Shown here piece by piece: positions 1-11,600 of a DNA stretch of 64,000 nt. Origin of the DNA: Clarireedia homoeocarpa (lineage: Eukaryota; Ascomycota; Leotiomycetes; Helotiales; Rutstroemiaceae); NCBI GenBank assembly GCA_001465935.1, contig LNKV01000025.1, positions 825,609-889,608 of the forward strand, read 5' to 3'. The translations under genes were made by a program, and so were the position numbers. The first letter of the stretch is position 1. Every line of letters begins with the position of its first letter. Under the pieces are notes generated by a model. It worked only from the letters and a program-made list of their open reading frames with translations. It had not been told where the DNA came from and ran no database searches.

Positions 1-138
1 TATTCGTATCAATTAGCGGAGCAGCCCCTACGATCCAGGAGGAGCCTTTTCAACTGTATTGAAAGATATCATGATTTGTCTATGATTACAAGTCTTGCCA
101 TGCAAGCTATGCCAAACGCCACCATCAAGCCAGCCAAA

Positions 139-1689
139 TTAAGCATAGAAGTTGACAGTATCTACAAAGAGTTAGTATCCATATTAGACGACGTATCAGA
201 AAGATTATAAACTTACCCTTCTTCTTGGCTTGAACCTCTGCAATAGCATCAACGTAATGTTCGTGACTAATCTTGTTCTTTCCCATTCTCAAAGCAATCA
301 TACCAGCCTCCACGCATACTGCCTTGAGTTGAGCTCCACCGAACTCATCTGTACTTCGTGCCAGTTCCGGCCAGTTGACAGCGTCATCAACAGTCATCTT
401 ACGACTGTGAATCTTTAAAATCTGCGCCCGAGCTTCCTCGTTTGGCAGAGGGAACTCGATTTTTCGATCAAGACGACCAGAACGAAGCAAAGCAGGATCG
501 AGAACATCAACTCTGTTAGTCGCTGCCAAAACCTTGATGCGATCGTCCGAAGCAAAACCGTCTAGTTGATTCAGTAACTCCAACATAGTTCTCTGAACCT
601 CACGATCTCCGCTCTTCTCACTATCGAAGCGCTTGGTTCCAACAGCATCCAATTCATCGATGAAGATGATCGCCGGAGCCTTCTCCTTAGCAAGAGCAAA
701 ACAATCACGAACCAGCTTGGCACCATCACCAATGAACATTTGTACGAGTTGAGGCCCGGCGAGTTTGAGGAAAGTAGCATCAGTCTGTGCGGCGCAAGCT
801 CTGGCGAGGAGTGTTTTCCCAGTACCGGGTGGACCGTACATGAGAGCACCTAAGTTTATTAGCGAAATGGACGTGAGGCGCAGATAGAAGGGAATTACCT
901 TTAGGTGCCTTGATACCAATCTTCTTGAAGCGCTCCGCTTCCTTCATTGGCCACACAATTGCCTCAACCAATTCCTCAATTTGCTTGTCCAATCCACCAA
1001 CATCTGTGTACTTCTCCGTCGGCTTTTCATCCACTTCCATTGCCTTGACTCTGCTGTCATATTCCGCGGGTAATGTATCTAGAACGAGATATGAATCTTT
1101 GTTGACGCCGATCAAGTCACCAGGCTTTAGTTCGTTGGGATCCACAAGACCTATTAAAGGAAGGAATATGGTTTGTCTAGTGGAGGTTTTGATGACTGCG
1201 GATTTTCCGACTCTGGTGGCATCAAGATCGATGTTGGCGCCTTCTTCGGCGGATTCAGCAGTTGGATCTAGGTCGAGTAGTTCAACAACATTTCCAACAA
1301 GATATGGTAGTTGTCTAAGACAATTGTTAGCAAAGCATAGTAATTGCAGTTTGAGAATGGGGCCAATAAACGCACCTGTTATTCTCGATTTTGTCGAGGT
1401 TGTCCTTGATCTTCTCTGCCATTGTAGACTTCTCATGGGTAAGTCGTTGAAACTCACTCTTCATGATCCGGGAGTCGTTTTCCAAAAGTCGTCGCCTCGT
1501 CAGAATATCCTGTGTGCTCAGACTATAGATCTCTTCATCTATAGGGTCCTCTTCCTTCTCTGGTTCTGCGTCTTTCATTTCGGCATCGCCACTATTGTTC
1601 TGACCTGGCTTCTTGTCCTTGTCACCATCGTCCCTCTTGTCTTCCTTTTGCTCTCGCTCGAGATCATCGAGATCTTCCAAAGTAGACAT
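139..1689 (-). CDS. RPT5: 26S proteasome regulatory AAA-ATPase subunit Rpt5
   Basis: One of the six ATPases of the 19S base, which unfold ubiquitinated substrates and open the 20S gate. Exons read 1689-1376, 1314-899, 849-217 and 161-139 (introns 49-61 bp, with GT donors and AG acceptors), giving 461 aa. Visible in order: an acidic N-terminus, a coiled coil, an OB-like segment, Walker A GPPGTGKT, Walker B IIFIDELDAVG and the second region of homology ending LLRSGRLDRKIEFP. The last exon is only 23 nt and supplies DTVNFYA. The terminal F-Y-A is the HbYX motif that docks in the 20S alpha ring, and it is lost if the last intron is missed. Paralogues Rpt1-4 and Rpt6 are less likely because of the N-terminal sequence and the FYA end. 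The gene is divergent from TFIIB. Confidence 0.95.
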
Positions 1690-2779
1690 CTTTCAAAGCA
1701 GGTATTATGTGGAATTGAATAAAAAGGGCACACAGTAGAAGAGAAATGTATATGATGAATGTGTTTGATTTTGAAAGTTGCTTAGGTATCTGATAGCTTC
1801 CAAACTGGCCGAGAGCTTCGGCGCACTCCATTATTAGCGAGCCACTGAATAAGGCAACCAAAGGTAGGCGTGGCTCAAGGCTGAGTCATGTGATAATCAG
1901 AGGCGAGAATCTAGCGTGGGAGTGCGGCTACCTAGAACTTCTTTTGCTTTCTTTGTCAGAATTCTTCTTCCTTACACTCAACCACATTCTCTTCGACAAC
2001 CACCCACCGCTCGCTCGCCACACAGCAAAGAAGATTGTTATACTGTCGTTTTAAATCACTCACAAAGTTGCCGGTCATCTTTCCAGCGATAGTTATCGAC
2101 AACTTCGAAAACGACTTTGAAAACATTCACGGACGCCTTTACTGGTTATTTGTTCTGAGAAATCTTCAAATTGTTCTGACTACGGCAAGCATAGCGACTT
2201 CATATACTACGCATATCCTTTTCTCGACACGATACTCCGCTTGAAGTATACACTCAGCGTCTGTTGATACCTCACAAAGATACAAGTACTCGAGTCGAAT
2301 CTTCCCATCTTGTCTACAATTGCGCACGAGACAGTCTTGAGTCACTCCCCTCTTAGGCCCACAAATCTGCGACCGTGAACCACGCAATTTTCAAAAATTT
2401 CCACGCCGTTTACTAGCCATAATCCTCTTCGCAGCGGTCCGATTTATATCATAAGTTCTACGAGCAGCGACAGTGTCTGTCTACCTAAATCTACGGTTTC
2501 TACTGGTGCTATCGGGAAAGGTCGCGCTAAAGGCGAATTGTCGATATCTTTTCGGCGATTAACAAAGCCTGCCCAACTTTCACAGCTAATACCGCCAAAC
2601 TGCATTCACCGCTCTTTGTCAAGCTTTCGACCACCTTACTGTGTGAAAAACCTACTGCAGATATCAGAAACCGTTTAGCGGTCTCGCGTAAGAGAAAAGA
2701 AGTTCGTCGCAAGCCAAAGAGACGTCCAGTCTTTAACAAGCTTGATAATATCTACCTACCAAAACCTTACAAGCCGAAA
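1690..2779. other. Divergent intergenic region between RPT5 and TFIIB
   Basis: About 1.1 kb holding both promoters. It contains a TGAGTCA palindrome (see separate entry), and pyrimidine-rich runs lie nearer the TFIIB side. No convincing coding region was seen. The TFIIB leader may be long, but no 5'-UTR intron could be fixed. Confidence 0.6.
1882..1888. promoter_or_regulatory. TGAGTCA element (AP-1/Gcn4-type)
   Basis: An exact TGAGTCA match lies about 195 bp upstream of the RPT5 start. This is the core site of fungal bZIP factors (Gcn4/Cpc1, Yap1 class). Seven bases can occur by chance, so a regulatory role is only inferred. Confidence 0.25.
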
Positions 2780-3882
2780 ATGATGAGTCCACCGCTTGAT
2801 AAAGCGACAGAATGGACTCAGAATTTGAATGTTACGGTTATGTGCAAGGATTGTAAGGAGATTCCACCCAACCTTGTTGAAGAGTTCTCCTCTGGAGATC
2901 TTGTGTGCGATACCTGTGGTGTGGTCATTGGTGATCGAATTGTCGATACTCGCTCCGAATGGCGTACGTTTTCGAACGATGATCAAGGCAATGATGATCC
3001 ATCTCGTGTTGGTGATGCTGCGAATCCACTTTTGAACGGATCTCAGCTTCAAACCACCATTGCCTTCGGTGATAGCAGCGCTCGTAGTCGTGAACTCTAC
3101 CGCGCGCAAGGTAAACAAGGCGTTGATAAGGCTACGAAGGGCTTACTCGCAGCTTACAAGGAGATCGGTGCTCATTGCGACGCCGTAAATATCCCCAAGA
3201 ATGTCTCCGACACTGCGAAGCACCTCTTCAAACTTGTCGATGACGCCAAAGCCTTTAAAGGAAAATCTCAAGAAGCCATCGTTGCCGGATGTATCTTTAT
3301 TGCTTGCCGCCAGTGCGGTGTTCCCCGTACTTTCCGTGAGATCTTCGCCTTGACCAAAGTATCGAAGAAGGATATCGGTCGAACTTTCAAGGTCCTCGAG
3401 AAGTTCTTCGCTGACAGTTCAGCCAAAAAGGCGACTGCAGAAGCTACAGGTGGTAAGTTGCGTGAGCTTGGCGCTATCATTTTGATAAATATTAACATGA
3501 AGTCTAAGGGGTTTCGGCTACAGACGGTTACCAGACTACTACGTCAACCAATGCCAAAGACCTCTGCACCCGTTACTGCAGTCAGCTTGGTCTCAAGAAC
3601 CAACAATTCGTTAAGATCTCTCAAGGTCTCGCTGAGAAGGTCTCGACCGTCGGCGATCTCGCTGGTCGATCCCCCTTGTCAGTTGCAGCCGCCTGCATCT
3701 ACATGGCCTCAGCTCTTCTCGGCAAGCCCAAGTCTGCTAAGGAGATATCCCAAGTGGCTGGTGTTAGCGATGGTACTATCCGTACGGCATACAAGTATTT
3801 GTACGCAGATCGGGAAAGACTTATCGAGCCTGAGTGGATTGCTGGGGGCAAGGGCAAAATGGATAACCTTCCTGTCAGTTAA
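2780..3882 (+). CDS. SUA7: Transcription initiation factor TFIIB
   Basis: General RNA polymerase II factor that bridges TBP-bound DNA and the polymerase. Exons 2780-3452 and 3509-3882 (intron GTAAGT...TCTAAG, 56 bp) give 348 aa, the usual fungal length. An N-terminal zinc ribbon has the Cys pairs MCKDCKE and LVCDTCG. It is followed by the B-finger/linker region, the first cyclin fold (VDKATKGLLAAYKEI; IVAGCIFIACRQCGVPRTF) and the second cyclin fold after the intron (SVAAACIYMASALLG, AKEISQVAGVSDGTIRTAYK). Two ATGs are adjacent at the start (MMSPP), and either may be used. BRF1 and archaeal-type paralogues are excluded by length and by the lack of a C-terminal extension. Confidence 0.95.
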
Positions 3883-4532
3883 GGGGTGATACCCATAACT
3901 TACTAGGGAATTTATTTCTGGGCTAGAGGTTCCGCAGTGAATTAGGCGTTACTAATGTTGCTTCTGTTTTTTAATGGCGAAGGGATTATTGCTTTCATGC
4001 ATGGTTTTCCTTTGTGCATTTGAGACTTTCTTGCCGGATCATAATTGGACTGGAATGTCCTGGAGCGTTCTTGAATTTTATTAGATTTTACTTACCGCAT
4101 ACAGGGATAGGTCTGAGGCTCACCTAGAAGAAGCACTCCAAAAAGAAGCATCGCAAGATGTTAGCGTAATTCAAATTAGATAGGAATTCAACCTATCTTA
4201 ACACTTGTCCGTTTCCATGTGACTTCCACCGATCGTGATTTGTGCATCAATGCGTGCCACCCAATATATGTAGAGGGTCATTACTGTGAACCCAGAGCCG
4301 AATCCGCTGCCGCTAATTGCACTTAAATTTGGATTGCCATATGCCGAGGTACCTGCAGTTCCGTAAGCCAAAGACAACCGAAAGTGTGGGGATGAGACCA
4401 CTAAACGGAATTCCGGGGTAGCTCTCTGCTACATGTAAATAGTCCTCAATTGCGCCTCTCAAACCAGTCTTTTCGCATTCAAACACTCAAATCATTTCAA
4501 GATAATCCATCCATCGACTACATAGCTTCATA
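3883..4532. other. Intergenic region 3' of TFIIB
   Basis: 3'-UTR of TFIIB plus the promoter of the MaoC gene, both on the + strand. No coding or RNA gene was recognised. Confidence 0.5.
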
Positions 4533-5661
4533 ATGTCTGGACCAGGCGCAGGTTTCGAATATCCCCCGGAAGAGGTCTCTTGGTTGAAGAGAGATGTTCT
4601 ATTATTCGCCAACAGCATTGGATGCACGAATGATGAGCTACATTTTCTATACGTATGTTTTACTGATTCAGTCAATTGTAGCAGAGGCTCATACATATAC
4701 AGGAACTACACCCAAACTTCGCGGTTTTCCCAACCTATCCTGTTATCCTTCGTAAATTCAGTTCTCCTACCCTGTTGTGAGCAATGAGCACTAACCTTCC
4801 GCAAGCATTCAAGCATACGACTCAAGAAGTAATCGATTTCTACGCGGCCTCCGCCGCAACTCCAATCCCTGGAGTTCCCAAATTCGATTATCGTCGCGTT
4901 CTTGATGGCCAGCGCTCTATGACATTCCTTAAACCACTTCCGCCAACCTCCGCCGGCAAGACTTTTGAGCTTCGTGCTAAGGTGATCGGTGTATATGATA
5001 AAGGAAAGGCTGGCACAGTCGTGGAAACTCAACAAGAGATTGTGGATAAGAACAGTGGGGAGGTTTATACTAGAGCTCTTGGAAGTGCATTCTTTGTCGG
5101 ACAAGGTAATTGGGGAGGACCAAAGGGACCTGCGACCCAAAACTACCCACCACCGGAAGGAAAGAAGCCAGACGCTGTGGTTGAGCACCAAACTACCAAG
5201 GAGAGTGCATTACTATACAGGTACAGGTATCCCACAAGTAGCTTGTGGGCCATTGGACTAATGAGTATAGACTGAATGGCGATTATAACCCGCTTCACGC
5301 AACTCCCGAACCAGGAATTAAGATGGGATTCGGAGGTCCTATCATGCACGGACTTTCATCCTGGAACTTCAGCGCTCATGCCCTTCTTAAAGCCATGGGT
5401 GGCAGTGACCCAAAGAACATCAAGGAATTCCAGTGTCGATTTGCATCTCCGGTCAAACCTGGAGACAAGTTGATTATTGAGATATGGAGAACTGGCGAGA
5501 AGAAAGATGATTGGGAAGAAATTCGGTTCGTGACGAGAGTAGAAGGCGGAAAGGTTTGCTTGAGCAATGGAAGGGCTTTGATGAAGGTTGTCGAGGGTGG
5601 AAATTCGGGAAACAGTGATGCTGCAAACTCTCCTGGTTCGTCAGCTAAGAGCAAGTTGTAG
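4533..5661 (+). CDS. Peroxisomal MaoC-like (hot-dog) dehydratase / 2-enoyl-CoA hydratase
   Basis: Probable hydratase 2 acting on trans-2-enoyl-CoA in peroxisomal beta-oxidation, similar to the C-terminal domain of the Fox2/multifunctional enzyme. Exons 4533-4652, 4703-4751, 4806-5220 and 5271-5661 give 324 aa. The third-exon junction (C|CA) restores the reading YPVILPFKHTTQEVIDFY. The first half is an N-terminal hot-dog (FDYRRVLDGQRSM). The second half carries LNGDYNPLHATPEPG and GGPIMHGLSSWNFSAHA, matching the catalytic D-x4-H (NPLH) hydratase motif. The C-terminus is SKL, a perfect PTS1 peroxisomal signal. The 49-nt exon 2 and both flanking introns were placed by eye. The fold is secure, but the exact substrate is inferred. 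Confidence 0.85.
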
Positions 5662-5942
5662 GCATTGGGAGGTATTCCAATTGAAAGGAGCATTGAGAAT
5701 AATTGCTAGATAGCACAACGGTAGCTGAATATTATAATATAGACATATTCACAACCACAAATGGACAAGGTACAATATACAAAAATATTGTTGTACTATA
5801 TTTCTTGAAACGAGATGCTGAATAGCTGTCGTGATCACAATCTAACAATAACCAACGGAAGCAATCTACAAAAAGAAACCACTTCATCATAAACAGACAA
5901 AACAAAAGGTACACATGTTTTATCCAAATGCTAAAAAACAAA

Positions 5943-6014
5943 CGACGAGAACGGGACTCGAACCCGCAATCTTTGCCACCGGAAAGCAACGCCTTACCAT
6001 TAGGCCATCCCGCC
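5943..6014 (-). tRNA. tRNA-Arg (anticodon CCG)
   Basis: A full cloverleaf can be drawn on the minus strand. The acceptor is GGCGGGA/TCTCGTC (7 bp with G-U pairs), the D arm is GCC-TAATGGTAA-GGC and the anticodon stem is TTGCT/GGCAA. The loop TTCCGGT gives anticodon CCG (reads CGG, Arg). The variable loop is 5 nt and the T arm is GCGGG-TTCGAGT-CCCGT. There is no intron. The box A-like TGGCCTAATGG and box B GGTTCGAGTCC are intact, and a T-rich run at about 5933-5941 (minus strand) can serve as the Pol III terminator. An open reading frame that crosses this locus is an artefact of the tRNA. Confidence 0.93.
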
Positions 6015-7759
6015 ACACATTTGTGTCAGAAGATACTAAGAATAGAATGCTCTTATTTCATTATATACACAAAAAATTTGCTTGCATGGAACAAATCCAA
6101 GTCTACATGACAACATACCGTTGTCGAAATTTTAGGACGGCGATCCTTTATCCAACTACTTTCAAATACCACCAATGTGACGTAGGTGCAAAGATGCTTG
6201 ATTTTACAGGCCTTTTCCACTTACGGCATTCTTTATTATGACACCAACATCACACCAAACTATTCCAACTGGTTGGATTGAACATCTTGGAGAGCTCGAG
6301 AGACCATTTGAATTTGACGGTTCAAGCGGACATGAAGATGAATAAATTCTCAGATAGTGAGCTTGGATTTATGGGAATCTAGTATACAAGCGCGTCTACA
6401 AGTCCTTGCTTCTCTCTGCTGATTTGGTGAATCTGGATAGGTTTAGCAGGGTGGCCTATATTATATCTTCTTAATAATATTTTTGTATATCTTGTTGGAG
6501 CACAGCGGGAAACTGTAGGGTGAAGCGATATATATCTGGAAATGTTGTCTGAGTTTAGTTGCACCGCTGAAGCTGAGTCAGCATATAATATGCTTAAACT
6601 CAGGTATATCCAAGAAGGGTGCTTGAGAACAGCGGTTTATATCTATCCATTGCTTTTGAAACAGTCGTCAAGGATATAGGACCATTGCTGCAGATGTTTA
6701 TTCGAAGTACACAACTTGTTGTTCTCGAGTTAGATGGAGGACCACCATGTTTAATCCGTCTTCTCTTTCCAAAGGAGCTCAGTTAGCATTCAATGGAGAA
6801 TCTCGCGTTTACAAACACCATTCTAACTTCATGAAAACGAATCTACACCACATCATACTGAAGGATCCTACCTCCTCGCAGCACATACCTCAATCCTCGC
6901 CCCCTCTGCCGTCCCACCATCTTACCCTCACATCCCCGTCTTACAGTATCGTGTAGCCCTCGCCGCAATCAGCCTCCACCGTCAGGTCCGGGCGCAACAC
7001 AAAGGGGCGAATATATCGTATCCTGATCTGACTTGCATATAGAGACGGAAAGATGCAAGGGAGATTTCGTTGATGCAATTTAAATTCTAAGCTGTTCAGA
7101 TGGATGCAACTTATATCCTAAGGTATTCGGAGCAATAGCATTACATCAAATGGAGTAGCCGTGCTCAATGGAACCTCATCATTTCCTACAAACATCATAA
7201 CCAAGAAAATCTAGGTCGCAAACGTTGAAATCCATTCCTTGCCGCCGCCCCTCTTTCTCCAAAAACACCCAACTCGGGATACCTCTGCGATAAGTTGGGA
7301 CAACGAAGGTGTCTGTATCAAAAGACAGGAAATCAAGATTCATCGCCCAACGGCGCACTGAACTAACTCCCATGTAACCAACTACCCATGTACGGTACGA
7401 CCCACCAAAATGATCCCACATCTAACTTCCATGCTCCGATGCTTGGATACCTAGTATGGACTCATAGTGGGATGCTTCTCGGTGTAGAAACTGTACGAGG
7501 GAAGCCAAGAATCTGCGATGAGTACCCTTGGGAGGAAATGACGATCAATGGGATTGGTCTGAGAACTTGGTGCGTGAATTGTACAGTACAGGCGAGTTGT
7601 AATTACTTTTTCCTATCACAATATCGACTGACATGAGCCCGTCTTCAATCATTAGAATAAACGCCCAACCCAAAACCCCAGGTGATTCTCAATCAGAACT
7701 TAAGCACGCTTATGGAAGGAGCCCCGCCAACACTCTCATTTTGTCCATCCATCCCCCCA
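6015..7759. other. Gene-poor interval
   Basis: About 1.7 kb without a gene I can support. Short open frames (for example an 80-codon minus frame near 7179-7421 and a 62-codon plus frame near 7633-7821) have no recognisable domain and no splice context. It includes the 3'-UTR of the neighbouring minus gene. Confidence 0.5.
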
Positions 7760-8662
7760 TCAATGATCACCTAATTCATGAGTCTGTCCACCATTCAATT
7801 CATAATGATTCGTCGTCCTAACCAACGGCTGGGTGTTGTTCTCAAAACCCTCTGGTGGCGCTCCGACGGATGATACAGATCCATCATTGCCTTTCTTCAT
7901 ATCATAATCTCTCACTTCCGGACTCATCCTCTTCTTTCTTTCGCGATAAAAGAGGAGCATTCCGGTCAATGCTACAAGACCGAGCGGGATACCAACTGCA
8001 GCACCGACTATTGTTGCTGTATGAGAACTTCCTGTAATAGCAGAAGCGGATGACGTGGTGTGTGATGCTGTAGTGCTACTCGCTAATGCTGACGAAGTCG
8101 TGGTCGTGGAAAGCATCGTAGGAGCCGATGAAGATGCTGAGCTAGTGGATCCAGCGTTTGCTGCTGCAAACATCGTGCCAAATCCGGGGGTGTAGGTCGA
8201 TGACGAGGAGCAGCAATTACCATTGTATGCACAGCACCAGGTCCCGTCACTTGAGGCTGCATTGCATGCTATCACGTCGACATATGTGCCATTTCCAGCT
8301 GTTAGAGATGTTAGTGTTTGACGGTGTTGGTTTTCAAATATGTTGGACGTACAACTAGAGCCTAGACAATAATCAGGACATGATGGATTGCCCCATGATC
8401 CGTCGGTACATGCTCCTCTGTAGTGGTAGCCCTTGGATTGACTCACACAGTATCCATACTGTGTGCATAAATCTCCACTTTGACAACAACTTCCGTCTTG
8501 AGTCGACGAGCAAGCAACGAAATTTTCTGCAATTGTGGAATCTGGAAAGTAACAAGTAGCAAGCTCTTTGGATTCGACGACAGAAAGAAAAGATTGGCTA
8601 AGTGCGAGCAATAGCAGAACAGTCTGAGGTATGCTCAAGAAATGCATCGTGACATGAATCAT
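7760..8662 (-). CDS. Cys-rich, Ser/Thr-stalked single-pass surface protein (Mid2/WSC-like architecture)
   Basis: Putative cell-surface protein. The hydrophobic start (M-HFLSIPQTVLLLLALSQS) is a signal peptide. An extracellular region with about 16 Cys follows (CCQSGDLC, GYCVSQ, CPDYC, TWCC, NCC). Next come a Ser/Thr-rich stalk, one membrane segment (ATIVGAAVGIPLGLVALTGM) with an RERKKR stop-transfer, and a cytosolic tail of about 65 aa. The frame is open for 300 aa. It contains a complete intron-like element at 8299-8352 (GTACGT...CACTAAC...CAG, 54 nt, in frame, no stop) whose removal gives 282 aa. The architecture is common in filamentous ascomycetes, and a wall-sensing role is only inferred. 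A second Met five codons in is an alternative start. Confidence 0.7.
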   Translation of the reverse strand: MIHVTMHFLSIPQTVLLLLALSQSFLSVVESKELATCYFPDSTIAENFVACSSTQDGSCCQSGDLCTQYGYCVSQSKGYHYRGACTDGSWGNPSCPDYCLGSSCTSNIFENQHRQTLTSLTAGNGTYVDVIACNAASSDGTWCCAYNGNCCSSSSTYTPGFGTMFAAANAGSTSSASSSAPTMLSTTTTSSALASSTTASHTTSSASAITGSSHTATIVGAAVGIPLGLVALTGMLLFYRERKKRMSPEVRDYDMKKGNDGSVSSVGAPPEGFENNTQPLVRTTNHYELNGGQTHELGDH

Positions 8663-11600
8663 AAACTAGTTCTTTAGAAAAGAGAAGAATAGGACTGGAG
8701 TAGTATTATACCTAGCCTACGCACCAAGCATCATGTATATATTTCACGATCTCCTTGATGCATTAACGTGCTGTGCCTCTGGCAACCTTGCACGCCCCCA
8801 GACATTGCCACATCTGTACAAGCTTCGATATTTAAGGGGTTTACAGGGGGAAGAACGGTCTCGGAATTCTTTGATAGTCGTAAGTTATATGACCTGGTAA
8901 GAAGGAACCGCTGCCAGGAATAGTCGATGGAGGAATGTAGTACTGTACCAATCCTTGTCGGGAGTAGATGAGGGGGGCCACTGAGTTTCTCCTAACTGCT
9001 GTACGATATAGATCGCGCAAGTAAGGTAAAAGTTTAAGTGTTTATTTTCACACCCCCCATTTATTAAAGATAAGAATACCACTCATCAAGACGTAGGCGT
9101 ATCAACCGTAGTCGTTGTCTTTACAACGACGGCTCCACTCCTTCCAACTACGGCACTTTCTCTCATGCGATGGTTCTTCTTGATAAGCTAGGTAGACCGC
9201 GCTGATTGTTTGTGAGATGTGGTATAGATCAACGCTTCAAGCGTTGGTGATGGTGAGAAAAGCGCATAGTTATCCGGTGTAATACCAGGGTGTCCTTTGC
9301 TGCAAGAGAGTGTTCACTTCACCAGCAACCAGGTACTATTCAGCATGTTCCAGCTCAACCAACGATATCCATTAATTTCACCCGAATTTTGATAGAAAGC
9401 CGATACTGCCAAAGAAGAAAGAATAGTGACAGGTTAATTTTGTCCAGTGTACAGACCCACTCATTGTATAACCTCTGATGGGACAAGAGTTACAACGTCG
9501 CATAGGATGCTCAATCGGGGTGTGAAGCGAATCTTTACAATTCTGGAGCCAATGAAAATGTGTACGAGACACTTCAGAGGTAAAAATTTATCCGTTGTTG
9601 TAGGAGTCTTTCGTATGACGGACAGAGAAACGAGACTACCGAGGGATTATTGACCAATTGCTAGATAAAAGATCAACCTGATTCACGAAGAAAATAAGGG
9701 TAAGTAGACCGAAAAATATCAAAGAGGAACGATACGGCTCTAAATCCCAATCAAGTATGCTTACCAACAACCGGGAACAGACAAGCCATCCAAGGACAGC
9801 CTTTCCTGCCCGTTGCTTTAGACGCGATCAAACAGTAAGAAACATCTCAACTCCCTACAGTTGCTAGAAATATACTCAATCGTGTTCACTTTTGAAGTAC
9901 TCAGCATCATACAGACTTCAACATGCACCGCACCTGCTATTTGGGCGATTATGCATCCTAATTCATAAAGTCGATAAATTCAACAATGATGCTGCTTTTG
10001 GTGCACTGTGTATAATCAAGGAAATTGTGAGAGCCCACCACGGTGATTATGAGAAAAAGTAAATCCTATGTGCTCTTGTCAGTTAGCGTGGAGACACAAT
10101 TACAGCCCCATGAAGAAAGACCATACACCAGTGGGTATGCTAACTACCCGACCAACTTCAGATTTCTGATTGTTCAAGTGGAATTTGGACATTAAGAACT
10201 CATATATACATTCGCTAGGATAGAGATCTCTAAAGTATATATTTTGGTCGAATATCGAAGTTTTGGAGTTGGTCGGATCGTAAGTACACCCACTAGTGAG
10301 AGTTGGTTGTGTCTCCCACGACTCCGTTCAGCGTCACCACCAAGGACGCATAGAGTCCATCCACTTGGTGTACAATGGCATCGCAGAAACGCCTCGATAA
10401 CTATCAAGCGTAGACGTGTGAAGGAGAGTCCACCGGACTTTCTGCCGGCATTGGCAGACGGCTATAACCCAAGTCACCAACACCCGGAGAATAGACTATT
10501 GACCGCACAGGCTGGGTCCGTACGAGACCAGGATAAGTGTTAGCCGCCACATATAAACGGATCACATTTTGAGCGATGCTCATTTTAACCGTGAGATCCC
10601 CAGGTTCGTATCTGCGTTCCACTTTTCCGATGATCGCGTCAGCATCGTCTATTACGGTGGAACTAAGATTGCGAATACTCCGCAATCCACCGGAAGTACG
10701 CGACATCAGGGCTTGGATGAACAGGGCGGAAGGATTTAAAGAAATGAGATGTGGGTTGAGATGGACTAAAAGGAAGATATTACGCGCCGTCTCGCGCGAA
10801 ACGAAACTAGTCGAATGCCGAGAGAGCGCCAAAGAAGACCTGGTGAATATGGGGGCTGAAGAGCGACTTCCAACTTTGGATGAAGTGGGCTGTTATGGGG
10901 AACCAACAGTGTGGTTTTAGGGACATTTCCGGTATACGATACGAGTCATGTGACGACTCCGGCAATACCCAAAAGACTGAACAAGGTTCGAATGCCGATC
11001 CTCGTTCGCGGTCCGCGAGGTGCCCGACGCAAATTGCCGTCCCAGGATGGACATCTCGTTGCATTCTAACCGCCCAGGTGGCTACAAGAGAGAGAGGATT
11101 TTATCGAATGCCGCTCGGCTAGGAAAAACTTACATCCGAGGTTGTGCACGTGATGCATACTGTACTCACGAAACGGAATCCTCACTCGGAAGTCTTCCGA
11201 GTTCCGAGTAGTAAACAGAAACAACCAACGAACCAAAACTCTCGAAATCAGCAACGAAACAGAACACAACGGAAACAAAAATCCCTCAAAGCAAGGTTCT
11301 CTTCCGTTGCTCTTGTTCAGCCCTCCAAGGTTTTATCCCTAAACCCTGCGACCACTTCGTTGACCGCCGCCTCCTAAAGGGGAGGGGTAAACCTTGTCGA
11401 CTGTCAAAAAGCAAAAGCCTTAAGCGCTTTGTCAATTCGGGAGCGATCGGGCGAGCGATCCGGAAGAACTTTACACTCTACCGTAACTCCCTTTGAAATC
11501 AGATCAGGTCTATCAAGACTGGCTGACGTTGAACATGATGAATCTGACAGTACTTTGGACAAGGCCGTCTCAGTCTATTCTAGCATGTTCACACTCAACA

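Noticed and set aside
910..1722. 270-codon plus frame over RPT5
   Set aside because: Antisense shadow that runs through the RPT5 introns.
5732..6016. 94-codon minus open frame
   Set aside because: Its N-terminal half is the translation of tRNA-Arg(CCG); the rest is AT-rich flank.
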